From Hydractinia symbiolongicarpus (Eukaryota; Cnidaria; Hydrozoa; Anthoathecata; Hydractiniidae): a stretch of 64,000 nt of DNA. Every line of letters begins with the position of its first letter. The stretch's first letter is position 1. Location: the NCBI RefSeq assembly GCF_029227915.1, contig NC_079879.1:18104001-18168000 (forward strand), read 5' to 3'. Positions 1 through 13,600 of the stretch are shown one piece after another. Under the pieces are notes generated by a model, which had not been told where the DNA came from, ran no database searches, and worked only from the letters and a program-made list of their open reading frames with translations. The translations under genes were made by a program, and so were the position numbers.

Positions 1-25
1 CATTTGTCGAAAAAACCGACTTTTT

Positions 26-166
26 TATTTGCGACATTTATGATTAAGTTTGCGACATTTATGGTTGATGTGTGACATTTATGGTTGATGTGTGACATCT
101 ATGGGTTATGTTGCGACATTTATGGTTTATTTCGACATTTATGGTTGATTGCGACATTTATGGGTG
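26..166. repeat. Degenerate short tandem repeat, 17-22 bp unit
   Basis: About seven consecutive copies of a unit close to TGCGACATTTATGGTTGATG, with units of 17 to 22 bp and point differences between copies. No coding potential. The array may begin before the window starts. Confidence 0.8.
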
Positions 167-3100
167 TAACAACTGTCTCTGCTCAGCTTTCCAATATAGC
201 TAGCTATATATGAATTCCTTCTTGCCTCGCAAATGTCAGAGCCGAAGAAGCTTACTGCTGAAAAGTAAACAAATAACGTCATGCGGGAATTCATCTAGTT
301 GGCTGAATACAACAGAATAAATAAACTCATTCAAAATTAGACTCTTGTATATGACTATACAAAAGCATTTTATGATTTTTAAAAACTGGATGTAGCTAAT
401 ATTAAAAGGGGTAAATCGTAAGTTAATCAAGGTAAGTTAATGACATATGAGGAGGAATAACATCTCATTTTCTGGACGACAAGCTATTAGCCAGCTATAT
501 AAGACACAAGTCAACATGAATTTGAATGAAATATTTCTAGCTACAAGCTACTGGTTCTTGTTCATGATTAACACCTTTTCTACTAAGTGATATATAACGT
601 ATTCTCTGAACAGAAATCCTTTTCCTTTATCTTGCTGCTTCAAAGGCATCTCATCAGAAGTTAACCTTCCATTGTGAAGCTTTATCATGTCGGGGCACCA
701 GATACAAATTTTTGAGATCCCCCGGGTTGACTAAAAAGTCATCTCACGTAAGTCTTTCTCGTATAAACCATGATAATATTGTTTGCCAGAGAGCTGGCTT
801 GCCCTCCATAACCTAAGTTAATACTTAAATAACCTAGGTTAATACTTAAATAACCTAGGTTATGGACTGGACATATCTTGCAGCACTAAACGGCAACTCT
901 ACCTGTTTATGGTGGACACAAAATGGAAAAAAAGTTGAGCAAGCTAAGAGAACTGTTTGATAAGAAAACCGTTATCTTTATAGCTTAACGGAGGGTTGGA
1001 TGGGAATTTAGAGTGCTAATGTTTAAATAGCTATTTTCCAATTTGCCAGATTCGCTGTTTTAACACTTCATAGACTTTTCTATTTAACACGCAGATATGA
1101 TGAATCGTTTAAAGTTGATGTGCTATTCTATATGAATTAAGCATTTGAACTTAATCAAATCAGGCTTTTTGCAACACCCTACCTGTTGATGTTGGTTTTG
1201 AAGACAGGTTTGCCTTGCTTTTGCTTTACTTCATGATGGTGGTCCTTTGTTCAAACAGTTAGTCGCGCTCTTATTGAGATTGTCTGTACATTTTGTTTTG
1301 GGAATTTCCCTTTTTACGCTTTAAAATTATGTATGTCCATAGCTCTTTAACTATCTTTCAAGTCTCTCCTTGGGCACTGTTCCTCGTTTGAAGATAGGCA
1401 AAAATTATGGAATGAACCTGGCCATACATTTTAACTAGTACGGTGACACACCAGTGCGGCCGCCAGGCAACTTTTCCTTTGTTTGAATATAATGAGTTAA
1501 TAGTCATCAGTCGGTTAGGACGCGATAATTCCTCCGTTAATATTCTGTTGGTGTTGCATCGAGTTGAATGTTGGTGCGTAGCTTCAGTGGCATTTTATCT
1601 ATTGTTTCCGCAAGGACAAAACAGCGGTACTCCTTGGATTAGGGAGACCATTTGCACTCACTCGAAGATGCATGTTTAAAATAACTATCTTCTTCCGCTA
1701 AGTAGGGACGTGTTCTCGGTGGTAGTTTCGCGTAAATTGCTATTGATTGACACAACTGAATCTATTTAAACAAAGAAAACAGTTGTCTGGCGGTCGCATT
1801 GATGTGTTACCGTACTAGTATGTTATATATGGCTAAAGAAACTTAAGAACTTAAAGTACCGCTCTTTCCAGTTTTAGTATCTGTTAGATCTTCAAATTTT
1901 CAGTATAGTCATAACGTCCTGCACTTTGAAATATATCAAAAAATGTATATGCTAAAAAGGAGAGGCGGGCGAACAAGAAACTATTTTGTGGCAGCCACAA
2001 AATAAATTTTAAGCGAGAGAAAAATATATAGAGATTTCTAAATCCTAAAATCTGCTAAGATAACTACTATATTACGAAGTAAAAAATTATATTTCACGAC
2101 TAACTACCTATATATCTTTCTAACAACATTTTTACAGAAATTCCATGTCTGTATGGGGTGAAAATAAGTAGGTTTTAAATGTACTTTTTAGTAAACATCA
2201 AAAATAACATCTTTTACTCAAGATAACCAAGAATACTTTACGTACTATAGTAGTACCAGCTTTTTATAACCTTTGTTTAAACTTCTCTGAACTAAAGAAA
2301 TATCTGTCATAACCAACAATAATATTTTTTCATGTTTTGAATCCCTTTTCCACAACCAACTTCGAACGATAAAGTTTGTTATCATGAGATGGCGCCAAAT
2401 TTGAATAAATATACAGACCGGAAACCTTCAATAACAAATCGAACGTGCAATATGGTGGCTTCATCTTTCTTCCTTGGTTTTTTACTTTCTTTATCTTTAC
2501 TCGCTATTTTATACGCAAGTTAAGTAGTAAATAATAATAAAAATATGTTCTTTACATGTTGTTCAACATTTTTGCCATTTTAATCTTCAACTTTTTCTTA
2601 TTAAATCACTTTGTGTACATTGACCCCGTGACCATCACAATAAAGAGAAATATATCCCATTGTTTTCTAATTTAGCCACCCGTTTGACAAATGTGTAAAA
2701 ATACTCAATTATAAATAATTCAGCACTCACAAAAATGTAAACAAAATGATGTATGGTTTATAGTTATAGTTTATGGAGCAAGCGAGCAAGCCAATCAGTC
2801 TGGTCTTTAAAATCAACACTTATCATAAACTTTTATTCAGCAGCCGCAGTTCGCCTCTCCTTTAATTATTTTTTTAATAAGGGTGATTACGCGCCTTTAC
2901 GGTTTTTTGCCATCAAATTTTCTTGTGAATCTACACTATTATTTTTTGCAATTTCGCCTTTAATTAAATTTGCTCATATTAGAGAGGCTGATTAAACGTA
3001 AAGATGGTTTTGTTTTTCAAACATTTCCTGAAGTAATTGCTCGTAATTTTGAGAATCAACCTTTCTGGAAATCTTTGTCAGGATATATTTTTGAAAGATA

Positions 3101-4474
3101 AAATTAATCAACTAAGGTACTTAACAGGGCTAGTCCTCCCCTGCACCCCGATTTATTTTTGCAACAATACTTGCCGATAGCGTGTAATGGTAAAATGCTT
3201 ATAGTTACACACTATTTCATACACACGTAGCATACACATAGATCGAGTATCCTGCTGGAATCTTAGAGTTGAATGTCACAGACTGACCATAATATTCGCT
3301 GATTTCATTCTCCTTTTACTGATGTATGGTCTAAGCACGTTCAGAGTTAGAAATTGCCACGGAGCTTTACCAATAAGGTTTTCTACTCACTCTTTCGAGC
3401 TTTTATTACTAGTTGACTTTTATCGTATCAGTTAGCTATGCGTAAGCTTTTTTCCTAATTTTACAGACCTTTCAGCAATTTTCCGACTTTTTTAAAGGAG
3501 GAGATTCCAACCGAAACATTCACTATTCTGTAAATCGCTGTGATGACAAAACTCTCAAGTGCGATCTTCTAGAATCAAAATGTTACCTGTTTAAATTAAA
3601 AATATGTAATTTAAAGGTAATATTGCTGATGAAGATTTAAACTATCTTGTTTAAATCAATAGCAATAATCAAAAATTAGTAAAGAGAGACAAAAAAGAAC
3701 GTAGTTGTGTATAAATAATAACACTAATATATTTTATTACGAGCGTGATAGAAAAATAAACTACGACTATAAAAAAATAATAAAAAAACACAAGGTGATC
3801 TGTACATTATTTACTTGAACGTCTTCATATGAAAATGTTAGAAACTATATAAAACGCCTTTATATAAAAAAGGTAAACGTTATGAATAATTGAAATAAAA
3901 ATATATATATTTAACAAAACCAAATGGAAAAGAGAGAAAAAAAACAATCTACAGAGTGATAAAATTTTTCTACAAAATAAATAACAATATGGAAATATAA
4001 AAAAATTAAAAAAAAAGATTAAGAAACCATTAACTCTATTCCATCCAAATAGGGGGAGCGGATTGAAGTTGTCGCTTTAAGCTCCCCTGCGAGTTCTTTC
4101 TAATAACTATGTTTGTCTGCGTTGCAAAGGTTTAATACTTACTTAATTTTAATTGATAAGATTAATAACTTTACACGTGTTTAATCCTATTTGAGATTTT
4201 TCAAAATCGGATATGTTGGGTAATGAATGTTCAAATTCGATCTGGACTTAATTAATCGGATTTTGAAGTAATTTCAAGCTTCTGATGACGTTAAAAATTG
4301 AGTTTAATGAAGCTTTAAGAAATAACGATGTCTCCATCCATGACTTCAAGCATTTATAGCTACAAAAATCAACTACCATTCATATAGCTATATATTCATA
4401 ATCGTACTTAAATTGTTACAAAAAAGCTTTTTAGGTATCTTACCCTGCGATGGTGTATATACATCAATGTCAAT
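167..4474. other. Intergenic stretch without an assignable gene
   Basis: AT-rich sequence 3' of the TAPP gene. I see only short chance ORFs (for example 78 codons at 1443-1679) with no recognisable motif. There is one small tandem palindromic repeat at 809-863, and one weak plus-strand exon-like segment at about 653-750, discussed under rejected items. Confidence 0.6.
809..863. repeat. 22-bp tandem repeat with palindromic core
   Basis: Two and a half copies of a 22-bp unit (AACCTAGGTTAATACTTAAAT). Each copy contains the palindrome AACCTAGGTT, so the array can also fold on itself. Confidence 0.75.
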
Positions 4475-4476
4475 TA

Positions 4477-4607
4477 CCGTATTCGTACTAATTTTCACGC
4501 ATATTAAATTTTGCGCATGATTTCCGTACTAAATTTTGCTCACTAAAGAACTTTTTGCGCAAATGCACGAAAATTAATACGTGCGAAAATTAGTACGAAC
4601 AAGGTAT
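4477..4607. mobile_element. 131-bp MITE with TA target duplication
   Basis: The ends are inverted copies: the left begins CCGTATTCGTACTAATTTTC and the right, read on the opposite strand, begins CCTTGTTCGTACTAATTTTC. TA dinucleotides flank it at 4475-4476 and 4608-4609, as for Tc1/mariner-type non-autonomous elements. It has no coding capacity. It lies directly next to the stop codon of the TAPP gene, so it forms the start of that gene's 3' untranslated region. Confidence 0.8.
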
Positions 4608-4609
4608 TA

Positions 4610-7600
4610 AACCGACTTTGTCCTAGGTATGTACATGCAGCTTGACATTATCATATCTTCTAAGGCTTGCTTCCACGGTTGAACATCCCGTTCTTGCTCA
4701 GGCTAAACAGGAATCATTAAACAACACTAAGTAAAGCAAAGTTTAGTTCCTGCCAAGTTATTTCATCTGTACTTACACAGTATGTTTTAGTTTCAGCTCG
4801 ATAAACGCTTACAACTTTGACTGTCCTGAAGAATGTAGTCAGTCACATTCGCACAGGCAGCTTAACATACCAGCTCCAAGAAAACTTTAATTGAATTGTA
4901 ACAAGTTCAAAAACTAGTTTTGAAAAAAACAGCGCAACAGAACATGTGCAATAACACAACCTCGTTCCAAGTGCCTGTTGTCTCTTTTTTATCTTGGGAC
5001 GGCGAGACTAACATGGCCAAGGAGGAGGCTGGTCCGATATGAAACCTGATTGGCGCGGATGTGTCGCATAATTATTGCGTCACAAAAAACATTTTGGCGA
5101 GGCGGCGAGTCTTGTAATAACAGGAGAAAACTGTTTGTATTAAAATGGCGGAGGAGCTGTAGCATGTTTATTTTTTAAAAGTGAAATACTGCTACTGATA
5201 CTGCTTACATGGAAATATTTCAATAGCTGGCAAAGTTCAATAATTAGAAAAGTAGCTACACTAGCAAATTATCATGATATCGAGAAAACATTACATAAAA
5301 TGTAAATAAAATGTAATGTCTGAGTGTCGCCCACTACACTAGTGTCGCCCACTACACATGTCAATTGTACTACACCCACTTTGTTTGGCGTCATTTTCTT
5401 TATAGACAAAATAATTTTTCACAAAATGTCGAAAATGCTTTTTTTTTACAAAATGTACATGTTTTAATTTATTCATATCAGGTTGTGGTTAGCAAGCATG
5501 TTTTATTAATTTATATGTTTCGGTTACAATAAAAAAGTCATTTTGTCATCAAATGCACATTTATTCAAGAAAATTAAAAGCGCAATAACTTTGGTAAATA
5601 AATTTATTGGCTTAAAACTTGTTATGGAGTACTTTTAGACCAATCTGACAAAAGATAATTTTGCATAAGGCATACATTTATGTATATATATCGACATTTT
5701 GAGGAAAAAGTAAACCTTATAAATTTTTGAGCATATAATAAAAAAGGTAAGAAATATTTTGGTAAAAATAACTCTTGTCAGGCCTTTGGACACGCTATGA
5801 AGAAATTTAAGACAAATTAAACTGTAATCATATTTTAAGTTAAACTTAAATCCAGAATACACAAAAGAAAGTGTTAATATTCTTAACAATGTAATACCAC
5901 CTGTCACAAATATTACTCTTCAGACAATACAGATGCTCTCCTACTAAAATAGGTCTCACAAAATCCCCCAAAATTAAACTGCAAAAAAATGTTTCTTGCT
6001 TTAATAACACAATATAATGTTGACCCCATTTTTACCAACACAATTTTGTTAAGCGTGTAGTGAAATGTATGTAGATATTGAATGGTTCACCATGATGATA
6101 TATTATCCAACACTTTTAATACTAATACAAGACAGCGAACATGAAAATCCACAGAATAAGTCCTCACCACCTGAGTAACACTCATTTCAGTTAAAAGTCG
6201 TATAGCTTTAGTAAAAATTTAAATATTGACTTGAGATTTAGTATGCGGTCTTACACTGGTTTGATGAAATTGAGCCAAAATAGTTTCATTATGATTATGT
6301 CCAAATTCCAGAATTTAGCCCCTTTCAGAGATGCCGATAAGCCGTTTTTGACAGAATATCAATTTTGACTAAGATACAACTTTAGAAAATAATATGCAGC
6401 TATTCAGCAAGGTAAAATCGGATATCCGTAATTATTTAGTCGAGCAAATAGCAACAAACATTTAATAGAACAAGTTCAATAGCAAGATAAGATCAAATGC
6501 CTTAAATAATTTATTTTTCAAAACAACAACAACAACAACAAGAAAGCAACAAAACACTCAAACAAAAGAAGTTTAGCACGTAAATTAAAGGCTTTTATAA
6601 AAAATCTTTTTAAAAAAAAAAAAATGCTGAAATAGTAAAAGTTTAAGAGCATTTGTACTCAGATAATTATTTTTTTAAAAGCAAAAACAAAAAAAGCAGA
6701 AAGAATACCAATTTCAATAGCCAGATAATTAAAATCTACTTTCCTCATCCTGATAATTATTTTAAAAAGCAGAGCAGAAAAAACACAGAATCTTGAAAAC
6801 CACTCAAACAATTTGTTCATTACCAAGATCACTAAACGCTAGTTTCGTGAAATAATTATTTCTTAATTATTAGGAAATTGTAAAAAAAAACAGCAAAGAA
6901 AAATAGTTCCACAATAAAATTTTATAACATGACGTATTCCACTTACATGCATGTAAAACTTTCTGTTCGGTGTTTCAACTTCTAAACAATTAAGTCTGCT
7001 ACAGAATCTATTATAAAAAGACGTGAAAATGCATTTTAGCTTTTGAAAAAAATATCTGATTGTATAATTTTCACTTCAAAGCTAAGCAAATCTAAGACTA
7101 TAAGACTATATGAATACTGACCTTGGGAGAATTCGGACAGCTTTAATAGCGTTCGTTGTTATTGACCTGATTGGTTTCAACTAATCATAAAAAAAGCAGT
7201 GTCTATTATTATTAAAGTTAGAGAGGAGATTCGTTTACATTCACTATGAAGTTAATGTTTTATAAACACAAGTGAAAATGCGAAAAACACAATTAGGCTT
7301 AGAGCATGTTTACACTATGCTTATCGGAGAAACAAATTAAAAACTTAAACGTTGCCTTGTGACCTAATGGGTGAGATGTAACGATCTTACTTTTAGCTTT
7401 AAAAGAACAGTCACAAAACTAAGAATTACGCAAAGGGTTATAACTACACACGGCCAAGTTGAGATAGTGTAAAGTTGTTTTTTTAGCTTTAAATGACTGC
7501 ATCTAAACAAAATACCCACAACATAAGAAAACAAAAACATATCAAAAGGAATCACCAGGGCTGAGCATATGCTTGAAAAAGTCCCCTACTTGAGCCTGAA

Positions 7601-10600
7601 TATGCTTACAAGCGTTAAGTTTATAAAAAAACATGTAGGTAAAATAAAGCTTTTATATACATCTAACACACCTTTCTAAAATTTCATAAATTATAATAAT
7701 TATGACGTCATCCAAAATTTTTAGAATGTTCAATGTGCTCTTCAAATAAAGAATATTAAATTATCATGACAAAAATGAAGTTTTTAGAGCAATTATAATA
7801 TTTTGGTCGGATTATATTTAGATTTTAAGAAAATAATTATTTTAAAAACAAGGCTATTCTTAGAAAGCTCGGCTATATGAAGGGTTTAACCGTAACTTTC
7901 AACTCGGAATTGAGGCACTTAACGAACAAAAAAAATTACGAAATTAGGTAATTTGTTCTACCTTCTGCTAAGGAACTTAGGGATAAGAATCATTTTTAGT
8001 ATCGATCTCTTTAATTGAGTTTGACATAATTAGGAAATCCGGGAACGGTCTATTACCTCCAAATCTGTCTCGTAATAGGATAATTTTACAGCATTCAAAC
8101 GGAAATATCTTCTTTTCCAATTCTTCATCTGTTATCATCGTAGGTAAAAACAATGACAAAAATAGAATTATTTTATCAATAAAAAACAGCTGTAAAAATA
8201 GCAACCACACGTACAGGCAAACTAAAAACTGGTACTCTACTAACATTTAAACTGACAATGGCTGAAGTAAAAAATGGCATTAGCAATCAAACTGCATCGC
8301 AAATGTCCAACCAAACTTGGTAACAAATGTTCCTTACCACAGCTCCTTGTTTCCAACACCAACCTTCATATAAGTTTTTCATACCCGACGATGATTGTGA
8401 ATTTGTCCTTTGTGGGATTTTTTTTAAAGAGTCTGCTGATGCTTCTGGTCCCTTAATATGATCATTAAAACAAATATCAAATAATCTAGCATTAACTACA
8501 TATTTGTGGAAATAATAATTAGGAATGGTTGTAGTATTTTCTATTGATGTGTGCTACTTCCGAAAAGTATCAGCGGTATAAGGCGTCAGCCTTAGAAAAG
8601 CTGTCACTTGAAACCGGAAAGTTTGAAGTGCGTAGGTGCGAATCCCACTTTGTCTGAAAATTTATTAAACATTTCGGAGCACTCATCGATAGACAAAAAG
8701 AAGTTCAACTCCAATTTTCAACACTTTATTAACAACTATATCTGTTGTAGTATGTCATATGCATTTGTCAACAAAATATTCTCAAGGTCAAAGTGTTCTA
8801 AACCAAAAGATACCTTCATAACAGGTGTTTTAACAACAACGCCACCTATAATAGACGTTGCTTGTGGCAGATTTTCCACAGAGCTAGACTTCTTCTGCAT
8901 CTTATTCCGTGGAGGTATCTAAATATACAAGATATGTTTATGCCGAATATTTTATTTTGTTTTACTTGTGCCAACCTCTAACCTATACACTTCCATGTAC
9001 TGTGAAGCTTTTATACTGTGTAAATTATAAATTTTGACAGTCTAATTTCCACTTCTGTAACTAATACATTTTGCGGACATTATTTCTCTATAATACTTTT
9101 GCTTGAAATGCTAACTTGCATGTAAGCCCAATGCAATTGGTTTTAAGATTAGTTCTGACAACATAAATAAAATTCATTGTACTTCAATTAACACATTTGA
9201 CACCTTTTTTTACAAAGCAAGAAGTACATTCCATGTTACAGAGTGGTCAAAAAAGGTGTGGTCAAAAAAGGTGTGGTCAAAAAAGGTGTGTTTAATATGC
9301 GTACACTACCAGCATTTTGAGAAATTTAAATGGTTTTATCAGATGTTACAAAAGATACTGCAATTCTTGAGTTCTATAATAGAGGTTTAACATTATTTGT
9401 CACTTTCAGTTCTCTCTTACTGCACTCCAATTTCCCACAAAAAAATTGCAGTATTACTATCCATTTTATACAATGGTCTGTCTCAACCGTCTAAAAAGGA
9501 TATTATTACACAGTATACTGTGAGCAAATTCTTAGGGATAAAAATCATTTGCTATTTTACTAGATCAAAGACTTTCTTTGTTGCACTTATTTCACACTCA
9601 GGCATATAAAGGATTCCTAAATAGGTAGAAAAATGATACATCTCATAGTTGGAATTTTTCTTTGCCGAAGTGGATTTTTCAACATGAAAATTTTCCTTTA
9701 GATATGTTAATAGTAAAATTAATGACACATCAACATGTTATTTTCGTATCTTATGACTTTTTTATAGGAGATGCGCCGTTAAAAATCGACCGAGAGTGAC
9801 AGTAACTAAAGCAAACAACTTACAGCAGCTTTTGATAATGCATCTATCCAATTTTTCATTTCGGATTCACTAGATGCAGCTAAAACGTACTTCTTACTTG
9901 GAGTGTTGACTTCTAAAGTAATTTTTTAAAGAAAAGTGATATTTACATAATAAATATAACTTAGGTATTTTATAGATCACTGATCTCTTAAAATGTATGA
10001 TTTTTGCCAGAGTAAGAAGACAACAGATAATTAAATTTAAAGTAGAAAGAGTCGGAAAGAATATCAGATACTTGTTTAGTTAAAAGCTGTTCGACAAGGA
10101 TGCGTTTTTCTTGTCTCATATTGTAAGGAAGATGTAAAATAAGAATGACTGTTTAAAAGCAAAAACTTGTTTTTATTTGCTGGTGTAAGTAACAATATTA
10201 TTTTTACTGTGAACCATGAAGTGTAATTACTTACAAAATAAAAATTACAAGAAAGATTAATTCAAAGTCATACCTAATTTAAATTTACGCATGTATAGTG
10301 AGGCTGATGTTTTTAAGAAATAAATTTAAGTATTAAACAACAACGGAAAAAAAGCATTCAGGAAATCAGAAATGATTATATCCTGTTCCACTTTCAGCAA
10401 AACACTTCATTGTAGGTCAAGCTACCAATTTAAGCTGGCATTTAACTTACTGTTTGTAAAAAATATTTATACTAGACAACTTACCAAAACTGAAACACTT
10501 TTTTGCTTTATGTGAGACCTTGGAGACCTAGATGATACGTAAGTAAAACTTTGATGAGCTAAAAACATGCATTTGGAATTAGATAAAAATAACAGCATAA

Positions 10601-13600
10601 ATAATTGTGATAAACCTTACTTTTGTGATGTATTTCATGTCCACATTTCCAAGCTCTGCACATTTGTTGTTCTAAAAAAATTAAGGTTTCATTAAATCAA
10701 TATTAACATAGCAGTAACACTTTTAAAATCCTATTTTTTTACAAATTTTCGAGATACTAAAGTTTTTCTCTGGACTATATAACCAGTGTTGCCAAATATA
10801 AACATCTCAATTTTTTGCAGCTTTATACTATAATCATCCAACAAAAATATGCAGCGTCAACACTGTAAACTTCAAACATCATGAATAATTAAACATAGTT
10901 TCAGTGCTGTGCAGAAAAATAATGCAATTATTAGCGAAAAATATTAATAATAAGATGGTACATATTGAAAAAATTATAACATATTTACAGCAGGTTTTCT
11001 ATTCCTAAAAAAACAAAACAATATGGACATACATAAAAAAAAAAAAAAAATAGCACAACATGCTGAAAATAAAGTTCAAGGGAATTTCAAAGAAAAAAAA
11101 GGACATTTTCTCCATAACCTTATGAATTATATTAGTATAAATATAACGATTCCAGAGAATTTGATTACAAACTAATACTTAGCAATAATTAGATAAAAAA
11201 AACAATAACATTATTGCTAAATAGAAATTGATTAGCGATAAGGCTATATAACAATGAACAATTCTAACCCATACTCATTGCTAACTTAATACAAAGTGAA
11301 AATAAAGCAAGTAGCCAAGGATAATTTTCTTTTTTATGTTTAAATTCGTAACAAAACTACATATTTCCAGTCAATATTAGCAATCTGTTCTACCTCATCT
11401 TCGTGTTGATAAAAATAAGCTATACCAAGCACAACTGACACAAAATTTCTCTCAAATTATATTTTGCGCAAATTTTTGCGAGTTTCAACTGACAATCACC
11501 AAACTTTCCTTCAGAGTTCGAATTAGAACTATCAAGTCAGTTCGCACAAATTGCCTGACTGTGGGAGCACTGTAGGCTACTTGCCATTGATCCATGTAAA
11601 CAATTGTTGAAAAAATGGGATTCGTAATAACATTTTTTTCCGTGTATATAATGATTTGCAGAGAGGGCATGATTTGCAAGTTGCGAATTTCCACCTGTTA
11701 ATTTGAACCCTGTCCTTCGCACCTATTTTGTTCAATAATCATTGTTACTGTCAAAAAACATATAACAAAAAAACACACCGGTGGTTGTTTCATTTTATTC
11801 ATCTTTACAAATCGAATAAGAACGTGTAGGTAGAAATCGAAACTTGAGATAGGGGTTATTGTCAAGGGTTATTTTTTATTTTAGGAAACAATGTTCAACT
11901 GAAGCTGAAACTTTTAGAATTATTTTTATTTGTAAACCAGTAGTAACCACTACCCTGTCTTCTGTGAATAATTAAAGGGGCCATGCAATGAAAATAGATA
12001 ATTGGTGGGTTTAATTAAAAATAATAGATTTTCATTACGTTCTTGATGAATTTTTTCAATGTGAGAAAAATATTGCACTAAAAATAGAAAATGCAAAAAA
12101 GGGAAATGTTTAGCTGTTTGGTGAAACATAGCTTACAAAAAGACTACTAAAAGAATAAAGCATTCTGGTAAAAAAATTGGGAGAACAAATATAAAATCCA
12201 GAATCTTTCGGCAAGTAAAAGTTATTCTCATATCATGTAGTCATGTTTTAAGTTTTTTGTATTGGGACACTAGTAAAATACCACTTTAAGACGAAGTTAA
12301 CCCAAAAATTATTATTTGATATTTCATTCAACCAGTCCATAAAATCATGAAAATATAACTTAGTTCCTGAATGTTGTGTTTTCTTTGTGAACTAGCTGCT
12401 GTTTCGCCTTTTGCGCAGCGCGTTTTGTACCGATGGTCTGGGATCGAACAACAAAAATGACGTAATTGTGTTCAGAAACAAAAATTTGAGGTCCCGTATA
12501 GAAAAGCGTACTAGAATAAATTTCTACTGACATTTATTATTTCTTTAAAGTATCATACGTAGTTTAAAATATTTTAAAACATACCTGGAATAAACATTTA
12601 TTTATTATGTGTGACAACAGCAACAAGAACTGTTGAATTTGTTGGTTATGCCAGGGCATGCAAACAAACGGAAAGTTCTGTTACAGCAACATTGGAGTAA
12701 TTTGCCAAGGTAAAAATAAACCAAATTTAATTAAGCAAAAAATAATATCTTTTCGAAAATATATTTTCTTCAGCTCTCTTTTTCCTCTAAAGTTTCTTTA
12801 CTGCTAAATATATTTTTCTAAACTTTTTAAAACTGCTCGTGTTGTTACCGCAGTCTAATTTGGGTTTTTCGTATTATGTTCCATCACTCCAGCGCATATT
12901 CGGAATAAACATATATGACTTATTGTGAGATCTGTCAGGGGGTTATTTATTTAATTTTTATTTCTTATTTAGAGAACGAGTGAATCACAGAGTCGGACGA
13001 TTTCAGAACGATTTGGCTTTATAAACCAGTGTTGATGACAACCATTGAGGTGTATAACTAACAAGAAGAAAAACGTTTTACAATAAAAAATCAATTCAAA
13101 ATAAGAATCTTGTTTTTGTGTTGCATACAGTTTCTGCTTTTTCTGGGCGTTGTACAGGTGCGATGTATTTTGGTACGTTACTAAGATCTGGAACAGCACA
13201 TTCTTCTTGAGAAGACACTAAATACTCGACTTTCTCTACCAAATCTCCTGTATAGCTCTTATCTTTTTTTGCCGAAATTTTTTTTGCTACCCAGGCGCCA
13301 GAAACCTTTGAGTATTGGTGTTTAAACCGCAATTTTCCATCTTTCGTTTGTGTGTGCTTTGAGCTTGTGCCAGCATTGTGATCTAACACTGCTAACTGAG
13401 AACGCGCGACAATACCACTGTAGCTAAAATGAAGCCGTTTGGGGCAGTATTTGTTATAAAGGGCATGATATACCTCTAAACTGCCAGTATGTTTAAATTC
13501 AACTAGGTACTTCAAATCTCGTACCAATAGTTTGTCTCGCACAACTTTCTCCAGCGCTATAAAAGCAGTAGAACCCTCTCGAAGCCATTTTTAATTCGGC

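Noticed and set aside
1-166. CRISPR-like array
   Set aside because: Repeat units vary in length and sequence and follow one another with no spacers; the DNA is from an animal.
653-750. Plus-strand exon-like segment with a pyrimidine tract and a GTAAGTC donor
   Set aside because: One frame is open (it contains KLTFHCEALSCRGTRYKF), but no adjoining exon or recognisable domain was found, so it may be chance.
8608-8922. 104-codon plus-strand ORF
   Set aside because: It is antisense to a well-supported TAPP exon (8918-8814) with matching splice sites, so it is a shadow.
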